Assembly: GCA_024642065.1 (NCBI GenBank)
Contig: JAHEBW010000046.1
Location: forward strand, 62,001-126,000
DNA from: Polynucleobacter sp.
Lineage (GTDB): Bacteria; Pseudomonadota; Gammaproteobacteria; Burkholderiales; Burkholderiaceae
Direction: 5' to 3'
Length of the DNA stretch: 64,000 nucleotides
The translations under genes were made by a program, and so were the position numbers. This document shows, piece after piece, positions 1-8,310 of the stretch. The notes beneath the pieces are model-generated. The model searched no databases. It was not told the DNA's origin and saw nothing but the letters and a program-made list of their open reading frames with translations. Position 1 is the stretch's first letter. Each line of letters opens with the position of its first letter.

Positions 1-417
1 AACACGGCCATTTACTCTCGAAGCGGTGGATCAATGGGTATCGGATTTGCTATCCCAGTTCATACCGTCAAAGAAGTGATGGAAGCGATTACCAAAAATG
101 GTGGCGTGATCAGAGGCTGGATTGGCGTGGAGCCACAAAACATCACGAGCGAACTGGCTCAAACACTAAAGATCGAAAAGAATGGCGTTCTGATTGTGGG
201 CACCCTCCAAAGTGGTCCGGCTGATAAAGCTGGCATCAAACCGGGTGATGTTTTAAAAAGTATTGACGGTCAATCCATCAATGACATTACTCAGTTACTC
301 AACAAGATTTCTCAAGTGACTCCAGGCAACAAAGTAAAAGCCATCATCAATAGAAAAAATAAAGATCTAGAACTTGAGATTCAGGTAGGCAAGAGACCGG
401 GACCGAAGAAGAAATAG
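1..417 (+). CDS. DegQ/HtrA-type periplasmic serine protease, 3' part
   Basis: Partial gene that enters the window from the left; the open frame is already running at base 1 and ends with TAG at 415-417. The first visible residues, NTAIYSRSGGSMGIGFAIP, are the stretch that follows the catalytic GNSGG loop in Do/DegQ proteases, so the catalytic Ser lies just outside the window. What remains is the end of the trypsin-like domain and a PDZ domain (GWIGVEPQNI, then GPADKAGIKPGDVLKSIDG). The protein stops after this one PDZ domain, as DegS/AlgW-like or short HtrA proteins do, whereas DegP and DegQ usually carry two. Family role: degradation or chaperoning of misfolded envelope proteins. The exact subfamily cannot be fixed without the N-terminus. 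Confidence 0.9.
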   Translation, partial: NTAIYSRSGGSMGIGFAIPVHTVKEVMEAITKNGGVIRGWIGVEPQNITSELAQTLKIEKNGVLIVGTLQSGPADKAGIKPGDVLKSIDGQSINDITQLLNKISQVTPGNKVKAIINRKNKDLELEIQVGKRPGPKKK

Positions 418-418
418 A

Positions 419-439
419 AAAGGGGCCAAGGGCCCCTTT
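419..439. terminator. bidirectional hairpin terminator between the protease and ompW
   Basis: Perfect inverted repeat with arms AAAGGGGCC and GGCCCCTTT around a 3-base loop. It lies between two convergent genes. On the minus strand the stem is followed by TTTTCTATTT, so it best fits the end of ompW; it could serve the protease gene too. Confidence 0.75.
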
Positions 440-461
440 CTCATAACAAGTTACAAAACAT

Positions 462-1082
462 TTAGAACTTGTATGTAACACCAACTGAAGCAGCAATTGG
501 GCTCAACTTCAAAGTGCCTGCAGATGCATTACTTGCATTAGCAATGACATCAGTTTCAATTTGAAGATACTTAACGTCTAAGTTAATACCCCAGTTTTTG
601 GTCAGCATGTAGTCTGCGCCAATTTGAGCAGCGTAACCTAGGCTTGATTTCTCAACTGAATAAACATCGCCAGATGCCAAATTACGGCTGCCAAAGCGAG
701 TGTAATTTACGCCAGCACCCACGTATGGCTTCAATGGCCCAAAATTAGTAAAGTGGTATTGAGCTAACAATGATGGTGGAAGTGCCGTTACCGTACCCAA
801 AGATGTCTGACCAGATCTAACATCCACACGCTGCGGATAAGTCAAAACCAACTCAGCAGCAATATTCTTAGTAAAGAAGTAAGTGATATCAACCTCTGGA
901 ATTGTTTGATTTTTAGCGTTCACATTTAAGTTCGCTGACGCTAATTGCGCATCCTGCTTATTATCCCAATTCAAATGAGTCGCACGTGCACGAACCATCC
1001 ATGGGTTTTCTTGAGCCATTGCGCCAAATGACAACGCTGCCAAAAGACCTAAAGCTAATTTGCTGATTGTTTTTGTTTTCAT
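462..1082 (-). CDS. ompW: outer-membrane protein, OmpW family
   Basis: Predicted 206-residue protein with a Sec signal peptide (MKTKTISKLALGLLAALSFGAMAQ) and an alternating-hydrophobic barrel sequence that includes YVGAGVNYTRF and the C-terminal GVTYKF, ending in Phe as outer-membrane barrels do. OmpW forms an eight-stranded barrel for small hydrophobic compounds. I start at ATG 1082 because GGAAGAG lies just upstream; an in-frame start nine codons earlier at 1109 would put charged residues before the signal peptide. Two FNR/ANR-like palindromes lie upstream, which agrees with the oxygen control known for ompW in enterobacteria and for oprG in Pseudomonas. Confidence 0.92.
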   Translation of the reverse strand: MKTKTISKLALGLLAALSFGAMAQENPWMVRARATHLNWDNKQDAQLASANLNVNAKNQTIPEVDITYFFTKNIAAELVLTYPQRVDVRSGQTSLGTVTALPPSLLAQYHFTNFGPLKPYVGAGVNYTRFGSRNLASGDVYSVEKSSLGYAAQIGADYMLTKNWGINLDVKYLQIETDVIANASNASAGTLKLSPIAASVGVTYKF

Positions 1083-1141
1083 TTTCTCTTCCTTATTAAT
1101 AATTCCCACAAGAAGAGATTAAATAGTTTCAAGCATTAACT

Positions 1142-1159
1142 AATTGACCTAGGTCAATT
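1142..1159. promoter_or_regulatory. FNR/ANR-like palindrome, promoter-proximal to ompW
   Basis: Perfect 18-base palindrome with half sites TTGAC and GTCAA separated by CTAG, one base per half site away from the FNR consensus TTGAT-N4-ATCAA. Its centre is about 68 bases upstream of the ompW ATG. A TATTTA hexamer on the minus strand (1125-1120) would place the transcription start near 1113, putting this site near -38, roughly a class II activator position. Confidence 0.6.
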
Positions 1160-1175
1160 CCGCGGCCAAACAATA

Positions 1176-1189
1176 TTGATTCAGATCAA
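1176..1189. promoter_or_regulatory. consensus FNR/ANR box upstream of ompW
   Basis: TTGAT-TCAG-ATCAA matches the FNR/ANR/CRP-FNR family consensus exactly. Its centre is 32 bases (about three helical turns) upstream of the neighbouring 1142-1159 palindrome, so two dimers would sit on the same DNA face. Confidence 0.7.
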
Positions 1190-1268
1190 TAAGATGTGAA
1201 CCTTTTAAAAGGCTCACAGAGGATCCTCATTTGCAGTCTATGCAAGTCAACTAACCCCAGAAATGAAT

Positions 1269-1297
1269 ATAGGCCTGCTACAAAGTAGAAGGCCTAT
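1269..1297 (-). terminator. probable terminator of the glutamate/aspartate importer genes
   Basis: Two-part hairpin: outer arms ATAGGCC/GGCCTAT and inner arms CTAC/GTAG around AAA. It lies 40 bases beyond the stop of the last importer gene. The T-tract after it on the minus strand is weak (ATTCATTT). Confidence 0.55.
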
Positions 1298-1336
1298 ATA
1301 AATTTTGGCGCTAAGTTGTTAAATGAATTTTGTCGA

Positions 1337-2071
1337 TTAATGCGCCAGGATCTTCGATAAGAAATCTTTTGCTCTTGGTGAGCGTTCTTCAGGCTTATTA
1401 AAGAAATCATCTTTAGCGCAATCTTCAACAATCTTGCCTTGATCCATAAAGATCACTCTGTTGCTAACCTTGCGTGCAAAGCCCATCTCATGAGTGACAC
1501 ACATCATAGTCATACCTTCATTAGCTAGCTGCACCATCACATCTAACACTTCCCCAACCATCTCTGGGTCTAGCGCTGATGTAGGCTCGTCAAACAACAT
1601 CACAATTGGGTCCATACTCAATGCTCGGGCAATTGCCACACGTTGTTGCTGACCGCCAGATAACTGCCCGGGAAACTTGTCTTTATGGGCTGACAGGCCA
1701 ACTCTATCTAAATATTTAAGACCATGAGCAATGGCTTCCTCTTTACTGCGCCCCAGGACCTTGATTTGAGCCAAAGTCAGGTTTTCAGTAACTGATAAAT
1801 GAGGAAATAATTCAAAATGTTGGAAAACCATACCAACGCGCGAACGCAATTTGGGTAGATTAGTTTTAGGATCATGAACAGCAATACCATCAACAGTGAT
1901 TTCGCCCTGCTGAAATGGTTCTAAGGCATTAATAGTTTTAATCAGAGTTGACTTGCCTGAGCCTGATGGGCCGCACACAACAACTACTTCACCTTTTTTA
2001 ATGTCAGTGGTGCAATCCGTTAGCACTTGGAAGTTGCCGTACCACTTGGAGACGTTTTTCATTTCAATCAT
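1337..2071 (-). CDS. gltL: glutamate/aspartate ABC importer ATP-binding protein GltL
   Basis: ATPase of 244 residues of the polar amino acid uptake family. Visible motifs: Walker A GPSGSGKS (residues 34-41), Q-loop at VFQHFELFP, signature [14 protein letters not shown] (137-150), Walker [10 protein letters not shown] (155-163) and the switch His in VTHEMGFA. It powers import of glutamate/aspartate through the two permeases encoded just upstream on the same strand. It is the last gene of gltI-gltJ-gltK-gltL, 44 bases after gltK. The assignment to glutamate/aspartate rather than another polar amino acid rests on the whole operon matching GltIJKL/AatJQMP in order and sequence style. Confidence 0.92.
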   Translation of the reverse strand: MIEMKNVSKWYGNFQVLTDCTTDIKKGEVVVVCGPSGSGKSTLIKTINALEPFQQGEITVDGIAVHDPKTNLPKLRSRVGMVFQHFELFPHLSVTENLTLAQIKVLGRSKEEAIAHGLKYLDRVGLSAHKDKFPGQLSGGQQQRVAIARALSMDPIVMLFDEPTSALDPEMVGEVLDVMVQLANEGMTMMCVTHEMGFARKVSNRVIFMDQGKIVEDCAKDDFFNKPEERSPRAKDFLSKILAH

Positions 2072-2115
2072 GGTGATCTCTTATGTCTTTATTGTTTATT
2101 TTTATGTTCAGATGT

Positions 2116-2781
2116 TTAACGAATAATCGCAACACGTTGCTGTAATACTTTGACCAATCTTGATAAGCCAAAACAGATCAAGAAATAAATGACTGCAGCA
2201 GCTAAATAGGTTTCAATAGGGCGACCAAAGTTTTTGCCTGCCACCTCAAATCCTTTAAGCATGTCGTAGGCGCCAATCGCATATACCAAAGACGTGTCTT
2301 GAAACAAAATAATCGTTTGAGTCAGCAATACAGGAATCATGTTTCTGAAGGCCTGCGGCAAAATTACTAAACGCATATTCTGCGAATAGGTCATGCCCAT
2401 TGCTTGCCCTGCATGAATTTGCCCTCTTGGTATTGATTGAATACCTGAACGCATGATTTCGCAGAAGAAAGCTGATTCGAAAGCGATAAAAGTAATGATG
2501 GCCGATGCTTCTGCTCCAATCGGTTTTCCCAAGATCGTAGGCATTAACAAGAAGAACCACAAAATCACCATGACCAATGGAATCGAGCGCATCATGTTGA
2601 CATAAGCCCCTGCAGGAATCTCCAAGAATGGTTTGCCTGACAAACGCATCAAGGCCAAGAGCGTGCCGAAGAAGATGCCGCCAACGGTAGCAATAACAGT
2701 TAATTGAATGCTAAATAAGAAACCGCTGAGCACATAACTTTGAATGAGTTCCCAGCTATAAAAGGATAGATCAATATTCAT
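2116..2781 (-). CDS. gltK: glutamate/aspartate ABC importer permease GltK
   Basis: Inner-membrane permease of 221 residues, the usual family length. It carries the EAA-type loop for ATPase contact (IQSIPRGQIHAGQAMGM followed by VILPQAFRNMIP) and about five membrane segments, the first near residues 15-40. It pairs with GltJ to form the transmembrane channel of the importer. The gene sits 15 bases downstream of gltJ, so the two are surely co-transcribed. Confidence 0.9.
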   Translation of the reverse strand: MNIDLSFYSWELIQSYVLSGFLFSIQLTVIATVGGIFFGTLLALMRLSGKPFLEIPAGAYVNMMRSIPLVMVILWFFLLMPTILGKPIGAEASAIITFIAFESAFFCEIMRSGIQSIPRGQIHAGQAMGMTYSQNMRLVILPQAFRNMIPVLLTQTIILFQDTSLVYAIGAYDMLKGFEVAGKNFGRPIETYLAAAVIYFLICFGLSRLVKVLQQRVAIIR

Positions 2782-2796
2782 AGAATCATCTTCCTT

Positions 2797-3564
2797 TTAA
2801 TGACCGCCGCTGCTAGCGGCAGCGATGAAACCAGGCACTCTGGTTTTTGATTCAATAAAGGCCATCACTCTATTAACAGTTAGAGCAGAAATGACATACA
2901 AAGCAGTGACGCCAAGATAAATCTCAATACCTCTAGATGTTTCTTCTTGAGCCTGCATCGCAAATAAAGTGAGCTCTGCGACAGAAACAGCAAAAGCCAC
3001 AGATGAATTTTTAATGATGTTCATTGACTCTGAGGTCAATGGAGGAATCACAATGCGAAGTGCCATCGGCAAGATGACATAACGATATGACTGTGCAGTA
3101 GTTAAACCAACTGCCATGGCTGCGTAGCGTTGCCCTCTTGGTAAGGCCCCAATGCCAGCTCTTACTTGTTCTGCAATACGCGCAGAAGTGAAGAAGCCAA
3201 GTGCCAAACTCACCAAAATAAATGAAGGGAAACCCTTCATGGCAGGAATAAACGCAGGTACTACGTGGTACCAAAGAAATACCTGAACCAAAACAGGGAT
3301 ATTTCTAAATAGCTCCACCCAAACATTACCTAAGGTGGTGAGTGATCTCGTGAGCAAATTATCTGGCGGTAGCGTTCTTAAAGTACCCATCAGGATACCC
3401 AAAATCATGGCCACCAATAAACCAAGGGCTGAAACCGATAAGGTCCAGCCCCAGGCAGATAACATCCAGTCTAAGTAAGTAATTTCTCCACCTGTACCAA
3501 AACATACAGGGGAGAAATCTTCTTCTAGAGTACTTTTACAAAATACTTCCCAATTCCAAGACAT
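2797..3564 (-). CDS. gltJ: glutamate/aspartate ABC importer permease GltJ
   Basis: Permease of 255 residues. Compared with GltK it has the longer N-terminus typical of GltJ (WNWEVFCKST, then a periplasmic segment before the first membrane helix near residue 35). The EAA loop is visible as GIGALPRGQRYAAMAVGL followed by VILPMALRIVIPP. It forms a heterodimer with GltK. The gene follows gltI by 48 bases. Confidence 0.9.
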   Translation of the reverse strand: MSWNWEVFCKSTLEEDFSPVCFGTGGEITYLDWMLSAWGWTLSVSALGLLVAMILGILMGTLRTLPPDNLLTRSLTTLGNVWVELFRNIPVLVQVFLWYHVVPAFIPAMKGFPSFILVSLALGFFTSARIAEQVRAGIGALPRGQRYAAMAVGLTTAQSYRYVILPMALRIVIPPLTSESMNIIKNSSVAFAVSVAELTLFAMQAQEETSRGIEIYLGVTALYVISALTVNRVMAFIESKTRVPGFIAAASSGGH

Positions 3565-3612
3565 CTTATTTATTTACCTTCTACTTCTTAGTTAGGGAAT
3601 TAATTCTACTAA

Positions 3613-4509
3613 TTACTTCTTAGCGTACTCTTCAGCTGGTTTGTCGTTTGGATTAGCCCAAGCATCTTTAGTACTTGCTGATAAAGCTAAACCAACTTTA
3701 TTACCTTTTGGTGGAATTGGTTGTAAGAACCATTTATCCCACAACTTAGCCAATGTGCCGTCTTTCATCATCTTCTTGATGCTGTCATCAACAGATTTCT
3801 TGAAAGCTGGGTCATCTTTACGAATCATGATGGCGATAGGCTCAACTGCAATGACCTCGCCAACCAATTTGAAGTCAGCAGGATTTTTTGAGTTAGCAAT
3901 GTTGCCAGCCAAGATTGAACCATCCATCACGAATGCATCAGCACGACCTGACTCTAACAACAAGAAGCTGTCAGCGTGGTCTTTACCGAATACTTCATCA
4001 AAGTTCACGCCAGTTGCACGCTCATGCTTACGCAATAATTGAACTGATGTTGTACCTGTTGTTGTAGCAACTTTTTTACCGTTTAACTGAGCCAATGAAG
4101 TAATGCCAGAGTTAGCTTTAACGGCGATACGAACTTCTTCAACGTATGTTGTTACAGCAAATGCTACGTCTTTTTGACGAGTTGCATTGTTTGTTGTAGA
4201 GCCGCACTCGATATCCACTGTGCCGTTAGCAACTAAAGGTAAACGGTTTTGTGAAGTTACAGCTTGATATTTAATATCAAGAGTTTTTAATTTCAATTGT
4301 TTTTGAACATCGCCTAATACACGTTGGCAGATTTCAACATGGTAACCAGCATATTTACCATCGCCAACTGTGTATGACAATGCGCCTGAAGATTCACGCA
4401 CACCCATTGTTACAGCGCTAGATGATTTGATCTTGGCAAGAGTGTCAGCTTGTGCTGAAGCAATCAAACCTAAACCCAACATGGCGGCTACTAATAAATT
4501 CTTTTTCAT
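3613..4509 (-). CDS. gltI: glutamate/aspartate periplasmic binding protein GltI
   Basis: Extracellular solute-binding protein family 3, 298 residues, with a Sec signal peptide ending ASAQA-D. Features include VTMGVRESSGALSYTVGDG at the mature N-terminus and KVATTTGTTSVQLL in the second lobe, characteristic of the GltI/AatJ receptors. I use ATG 4509: AGGAG lies 5 bases upstream. A GTG directly before it (4512) would be only 2 bases from the Shine-Dalgarno. It is the first gene of the importer operon. No regulator for it is encoded here. Confidence 0.92.
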   Translation of the reverse strand: MKKNLLVAAMLGLGLIASAQADTLAKIKSSSAVTMGVRESSGALSYTVGDGKYAGYHVEICQRVLGDVQKQLKLKTLDIKYQAVTSQNRLPLVANGTVDIECGSTTNNATRQKDVAFAVTTYVEEVRIAVKANSGITSLAQLNGKKVATTTGTTSVQLLRKHERATGVNFDEVFGKDHADSFLLLESGRADAFVMDGSILAGNIANSKNPADFKLVGEVIAVEPIAIMIRKDDPAFKKSVDDSIKKMMKDGTLAKLWDKWFLQPIPPKGNKVGLALSASTKDAWANPNDKPAEEYAKK

Positions 4510-4652
4510 CACTGCTCCTTCATTGTTATTGATACAGCTAACGTCATACTTTTAAAAAAGTCATACCCTTAATCAGGCAAAAGCCAGATATATAGTTTTT
4601 AGCAGATTTTGAGGAATAAAGGGAGTGGGGTAGGCCCCTATTTAGGTAATTA

Positions 4653-6068
4653 CTAGCGTAGAACCAAGCTAATCTTGGTGCCTGATTGATAGCTATCCCC
4701 ATCTAAGCTGTATGGGCTATCCAGATTGACAGTCAAGCCATGTTGCAAAGCAATCTCTTTCACAATAGACAGACCCAATCCACTTCCAGGCTCCTTACTA
4801 TCGCCCCTAAAGAATCGATTAAATACCTTATTTTGATATTGGGATGGGATACCCGGGCCATCGTCGATCACACTTAGAGAATCATCCTCCAGCTTAATTG
4901 TGACGTGACTCCCTCTTGGGCAGTATCGGATAGCATTATCTATAAGATTGCCTATACATTCAGATAACAAAACTTCTGAGCCCTGAATCTTCAATTGGCT
5001 TATCTGGATATCCACCCCCAAATCAACACCTAATTTTTGAGCATTAGCATAGTTATCAATCACCAATTGTTTACAGAGCGCTACCAAATCAACTTCTTTG
5101 CTTAAATCTATTTCATAGCCGTGCTCGGCTTTTGTCATTGATAGCAGTTGTTCAGTTAGCCGCACAGAAGCATCAGCAGTTTTTGAGAGCCCATCAATTA
5201 TTTTTGATAATTCCTCATTCATTGCCTCCTTTTTAGCTAAGCCAATTTGCGTCTTAACAATCGCCCACGGCGTTCTTAATTGATGAGCTGCATTGCCAAT
5301 AAATATTTTTCGCAGATTAACCAAGTTGGTAAGCCTTGATAGATAAATATTTAAACTTTCTATTAAAGGCATCAATTCTTTGGGAACGCGCTGACTGTCA
5401 ATAATGGATAAATCGGATTCTTCTCTCTTGGCTAAAGACTGACTTAATCCATTGATCGGCTTTAAGCTTTTACTAATAGCTAACCAAATTAAACCGGTTA
5501 AAGCAATCAACAATAATGTTTGACCAGTCAGCAATTCTCGCAAAATATGAGAGATCAATATTTTTCTAGCTTCAAGTGTCTCGGCCACCTTAATCGTCAC
5601 CAAACCCTTGATATCAGGCCTTGCTTTGGGATTGCTGCTTTCCACTAAGGAGTGTTTTAAGACGGCCAATCGAATAGGGGTGCCATCAATTTCTTGATCG
5701 TAAAAGCTGACCAAAGAAAAGTAATTAACTGTATTTGCTGCGGCTTCACCAGAAGCCGGTAATCTTGCATTGCCAACTAAATGTTCGCCATTGAAATCCA
5801 TGATTTCATAAAAAAATCTAGAGCCAATGTTGTTTTCAAAAAGATAGGTGGCCGATTGAGGTACTTCAACTTTTAATTGGCCGTCTGCAAGCTTGAGTTC
5901 CTCAGCAACAGTTCTAGCCGCAATGTAAAGAGAGCGATCGTAAGCAGCATTAGCTGCATCAACAGCATTTTTATAAGAAAAAAACGCGTTAATAAATATT
6001 AAAAGTACTAGTGGTAATACCAGCCAAATAAATAACGCCTGCTTTAATGACTTGATGGGACCTGTCAT
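4653..6068 (-). CDS. tctE: sensor histidine kinase TctE
   Basis: Membrane kinase of 471 residues with the TctE-type N-terminal sensor module: TM1 about residues 12-31, a periplasmic domain about 32-180, and TM2 about 181-199. Next come the phospho-acceptor His262 in NAAHQLRTPWAI, the N box LIDNAIRYCPRG, the G1 box DDGPGIP and the G2 box GSGLGLSIV. It should sense external tricarboxylate and phosphorylate TctD. Start and stop overlap tctD as TAATG, meaning translational coupling. The divergent tctCBA transporter is the expected target, as in Salmonella and Bordetella tct systems. No clear HAMP match was judged by eye. Confidence 0.9.
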   Translation of the reverse strand: MTGPIKSLKQALFIWLVLPLVLLIFINAFFSYKNAVDAANAAYDRSLYIAARTVAEELKLADGQLKVEVPQSATYLFENNIGSRFFYEIMDFNGEHLVGNARLPASGEAAANTVNYFSLVSFYDQEIDGTPIRLAVLKHSLVESSNPKARPDIKGLVTIKVAETLEARKILISHILRELLTGQTLLLIALTGLIWLAISKSLKPINGLSQSLAKREESDLSIIDSQRVPKELMPLIESLNIYLSRLTNLVNLRKIFIGNAAHQLRTPWAIVKTQIGLAKKEAMNEELSKIIDGLSKTADASVRLTEQLLSMTKAEHGYEIDLSKEVDLVALCKQLVIDNYANAQKLGVDLGVDIQISQLKIQGSEVLLSECIGNLIDNAIRYCPRGSHVTIKLEDDSLSVIDDGPGIPSQYQNKVFNRFFRGDSKEPGSGLGLSIVKEIALQHGLTVNLDSPYSLDGDSYQSGTKISLVLR

Positions 6069-6733
6069 TATTGAATCCTCAGCATATAGCCGATGCCTCT
6101 GACTGTAGAAATTTCACAGCCACATTCTTGATTAATCTTTTTTCTAATTCGATACACAAGTACTTCCACAGCATCAACTGCTGCCGCCTCATTTTGAAAG
6201 ACTTGATCATGCAAGAATTCTTTGGCGACCACTCTGTCTTTTCTCTCAAATAAGATGCTTAAGAGTGTGCTTTCTCTGGGTGTTAAAGGAATTAATTCCT
6301 GGTTATGAAAGAAGCTTTGATTGCTTTTGTCATAGCTAATGGCACCATAGGACTGTATATCGCTGACCATTTGCGGGGCTCTTCGTAAAAGAGCGTGCAC
6401 TCGGGCATCTAACTCTTCTAAATCAAACGGTTTCGGCAAATAATCATCTGCACCGGCATTAAGACCCTTAACGCGATCGCCCACGTCAGCTCTGGCCGTC
6501 AAAATTAAAACAGGTACAAAGTCTTTTCTGGCTCTAATTTCTTGTAAAACTGACAAACCATCTCGCTTGGGTAAATTGAGATCCAAAATAACCAGCTTGT
6601 AATCATGGTTAAGCAGTAGTTGAGCTGCTTCACTACCGTCCATCGCCAAAGTCACGTCGAGCCCCATCTTTCTGAGGGCAGAACCGAGCCATAGGGCTAA
6701 TTCTTGGGTATCTTCGACTAGTAAAACTTTCAT
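6068..6733 (-). CDS. tctD: response regulator TctD
   Basis: OmpR-family regulator of 221 residues. The receiver domain (1-115) has the acidic pocket (E7, D8), phospho-acceptor Asp51 in VILDLNLPKRDG, the switch Thr in LILTARAD and Lys101 in LPKPFD. A winged-helix DNA-binding domain follows, ending with EISTVRGIGYML. First gene of tctDE, divergent from tctC across a 127-base region that contains 11-base-spaced direct TTGACAG repeats of the sort OmpR-family proteins bind. Confidence 0.92.
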   Translation of the reverse strand: MKVLLVEDTQELALWLGSALRKMGLDVTLAMDGSEAAQLLLNHDYKLVILDLNLPKRDGLSVLQEIRARKDFVPVLILTARADVGDRVKGLNAGADDYLPKPFDLEELDARVHALLRRAPQMVSDIQSYGAISYDKSNQSFFHNQELIPLTPRESTLLSILFERKDRVVAKEFLHDQVFQNEAAAVDAVEVLVYRIRKKINQECGCEISTVRGIGYMLRIQ

Positions 6734-6754
6734 TAGGGTAAAACCTTAGCTCTT

Positions 6755-6772
6755 TTGACAGCAAATTGACAG
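6755..6772. promoter_or_regulatory. direct TTGACAG repeats, candidate TctD site
   Basis: TTGACAG occurs at 6755-6761 and again at 6766-6772, an 11-base period (one helical turn). That spacing is typical for tandem binding of OmpR/PhoB-family regulators. The site lies in the tctD-tctC divergent control region, 22 bases from the tctD start codon. TctD binding here is inference. Confidence 0.5.
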
Positions 6773-6793
6773 TGGCATTTGTAATGATTTCAT

Positions 6794-6811
6794 GGTCATA
6801 GCTATATGACC
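6794..6811. promoter_or_regulatory. palindrome in the tctD-tctC control region
   Basis: Perfect inverted repeat with 7-base arms GGTCATA/TATGACC around GCTA, about 50 bases upstream of the tctC ATG. It could be a dimeric operator. No binding protein can be named from sequence alone. Confidence 0.45.
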
Positions 6812-6860
6812 TTTGTTATTTAGCAATTTAACCAATTTATTAAGTAAATGGGAGTTATCA

Positions 6861-7841
6861 ATGAAATTATCACGTAGAGATTTTCTATCATATAGCACTG
6901 CTCTAGGTGCAAGCAGCATGTTGCCTTTCAATGTTTTTGCACAAGCAAAACCATTATTTGACTCTATCAATATGTTTGTTCCTGCTGCACCTGGTGGTGG
7001 CTGGGATGGCACAGCTCGCGCAATTGAAGCGGCAGCTAAAGAAGCTGGTCTAGTAGGTGCATTCCAATTTGAAAACGTTGGTGGCGCTGGCGGTATGGTT
7101 GGCTTACCTCGCTTTGTGAACCAACGTAAAGGTCAAGGTAATACTTTGATGGTGGGCGGTTCAGTGATGGTTGGTGCAGCAATTACTAACAAGAGTCCAG
7201 TAACAATGAAAGACGTAACGCCGATTGCAAAATTGACAGAAGAAGCTGGCGTGATTGCAGTTCCTGTTGATGGCAAGATCAAAAACTGGAAAGACCTTGA
7301 GGCTGCATTTAAAGCCAATCCAAAAGCAGTATCAGTTGCTGGCGGTAGCGCAGGTGGTACAGACCATCAATTACTTGGCCTCATCATTAAAGCCCTTGGT
7401 AAAAACCCAAGAGATGCTGCTTATGTAGCCTTCGCTGGCGGTGGTCCTGCTAATGCTGCTATTTTGGGCGGCCAAGTTACTGCTGGTATTTCTGGTTGGT
7501 CAGAGTTTGAAGAACAAATCAAAGCTGGTCGTATGCGTGCGATTGCTGTTTCAGGTAACAAACGCATTCCAGGCGTTGACGTACCAACACTAAAAGAATT
7601 GGGTGTTAATGTCACTGCAGCTAACTGGCGTGGTGTGTTTGCTGCCCCTGGCATTAATGCTCAGCAAAAAGCTGCATTAGTTGATTTGGTAACAAAGATG
7701 CATGCCTCTAAAGGTTGGAAAGAAACTTTAGAAAAGAGAAAGTGGACTGACGTGTTCACAGCTGGCGCTGCATTTGATGCACAAATCAAACAAAGCATTG
7801 CTGATACAGAAAGTGTTCTGAAAGAGCTTGGCCTAGCATGA
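6861..7841 (+). CDS. tctC: tripartite tricarboxylate transporter receptor TctC, twin-arginine signal
   Basis: Periplasmic solute receptor (Bug family), 326 residues. The N-terminus MKLSRRDFLSYSTALGAS has a twin-arginine motif (SRRDFL) and cleavage near FAQA, so export is probably by the Tat pathway. The body carries VPAAPGGGWDGTARAIE and a carboxylate-loop region GGSAGGTDHQLLG. I start at ATG 6861, with GGAG six bases upstream, rather than further upstream. Its stop overlaps tctB as ATGA. It delivers citrate-like tricarboxylates to TctAB. Confidence 0.93.
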   Translation: MKLSRRDFLSYSTALGASSMLPFNVFAQAKPLFDSINMFVPAAPGGGWDGTARAIEAAAKEAGLVGAFQFENVGGAGGMVGLPRFVNQRKGQGNTLMVGGSVMVGAAITNKSPVTMKDVTPIAKLTEEAGVIAVPVDGKIKNWKDLEAAFKANPKAVSVAGGSAGGTDHQLLGLIIKALGKNPRDAAYVAFAGGGPANAAILGGQVTAGISGWSEFEEQIKAGRMRAIAVSGNKRIPGVDVPTLKELGVNVTAANWRGVFAAPGINAQQKAALVDLVTKMHASKGWKETLEKRKWTDVFTAGAAFDAQIKQSIADTESVLKELGLA

Positions 7842-8302
7842 ACACAAAAATTGTCTCCGGTTTATTGTTAGCCTTATGTGCTATTGGCATTTGGCAAGTA
7901 ACAATTATTCCTGAGTCAACCATGTACTCTGAGGTTGGGCCAATTTTGGCCCCCTCAGTAGTCATTGGAGCTTTGACAATATTGGGAATTATTTATTTAC
8001 TAACATCTCTTAAAGGCAAATCACCTGATTGCATTGAGTCTGAAGAAGATGTTCCGTTAGAGGGTGGTAATCAAAGAGTATTTTATTTCCTAGTTTCAGG
8101 AATGCTCTTCATTCTATTGGTCAAACCAATTGGCTTTCTTATTCCAGCCACGATATGTGGCGTGGGTGTTGCCAAAGCATTTGATGCACCATTGAATATC
8201 AAAACGATTTCTATTTGCCTATCTATTACTCTAGCTTTTTGGGGATTGTTTTCCGCTTTGCTAGGCGTTGATTTAGGCCCGCTCCTTAAACTTCCTTTTT
8301 AA
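7838..8302 (+). CDS. tctB: tripartite tricarboxylate transporter small membrane subunit TctB
   Basis: Small membrane protein of 154 residues with four predicted hydrophobic segments (about 5-22, 35-55, 80-115 and 125-150). This is the size and topology of TctB. It partners with TctA in the sodium-dependent TTT carrier. The gene overlaps tctC by ATGA and is followed 8 bases later by tctA. Confidence 0.9.
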   Translation: MNTKIVSGLLLALCAIGIWQVTIIPESTMYSEVGPILAPSVVIGALTILGIIYLLTSLKGKSPDCIESEEDVPLEGGNQRVFYFLVSGMLFILLVKPIGFLIPATICGVGVAKAFDAPLNIKTISICLSITLAFWGLFSALLGVDLGPLLKLPF

Positions 8303-8310
8303 GAAAATAT

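Noticed and set aside
1195..1217. Imperfect inverted repeat near GTGAACCTTTT as another regulatory site
   Set aside because: It is AT-rich with a mismatch and lies beyond both FNR-like boxes; no support.
4627..4638. Small GGGG-TAGG-CCCC hairpin after tctE
   Set aside because: Four-base stem without a T-tract; too weak to call a terminator.
6813..6860. Longer N-terminus for tctC
   Set aside because: It would bury the twin-arginine signal; ATG 6861 has GGAG at ideal distance.
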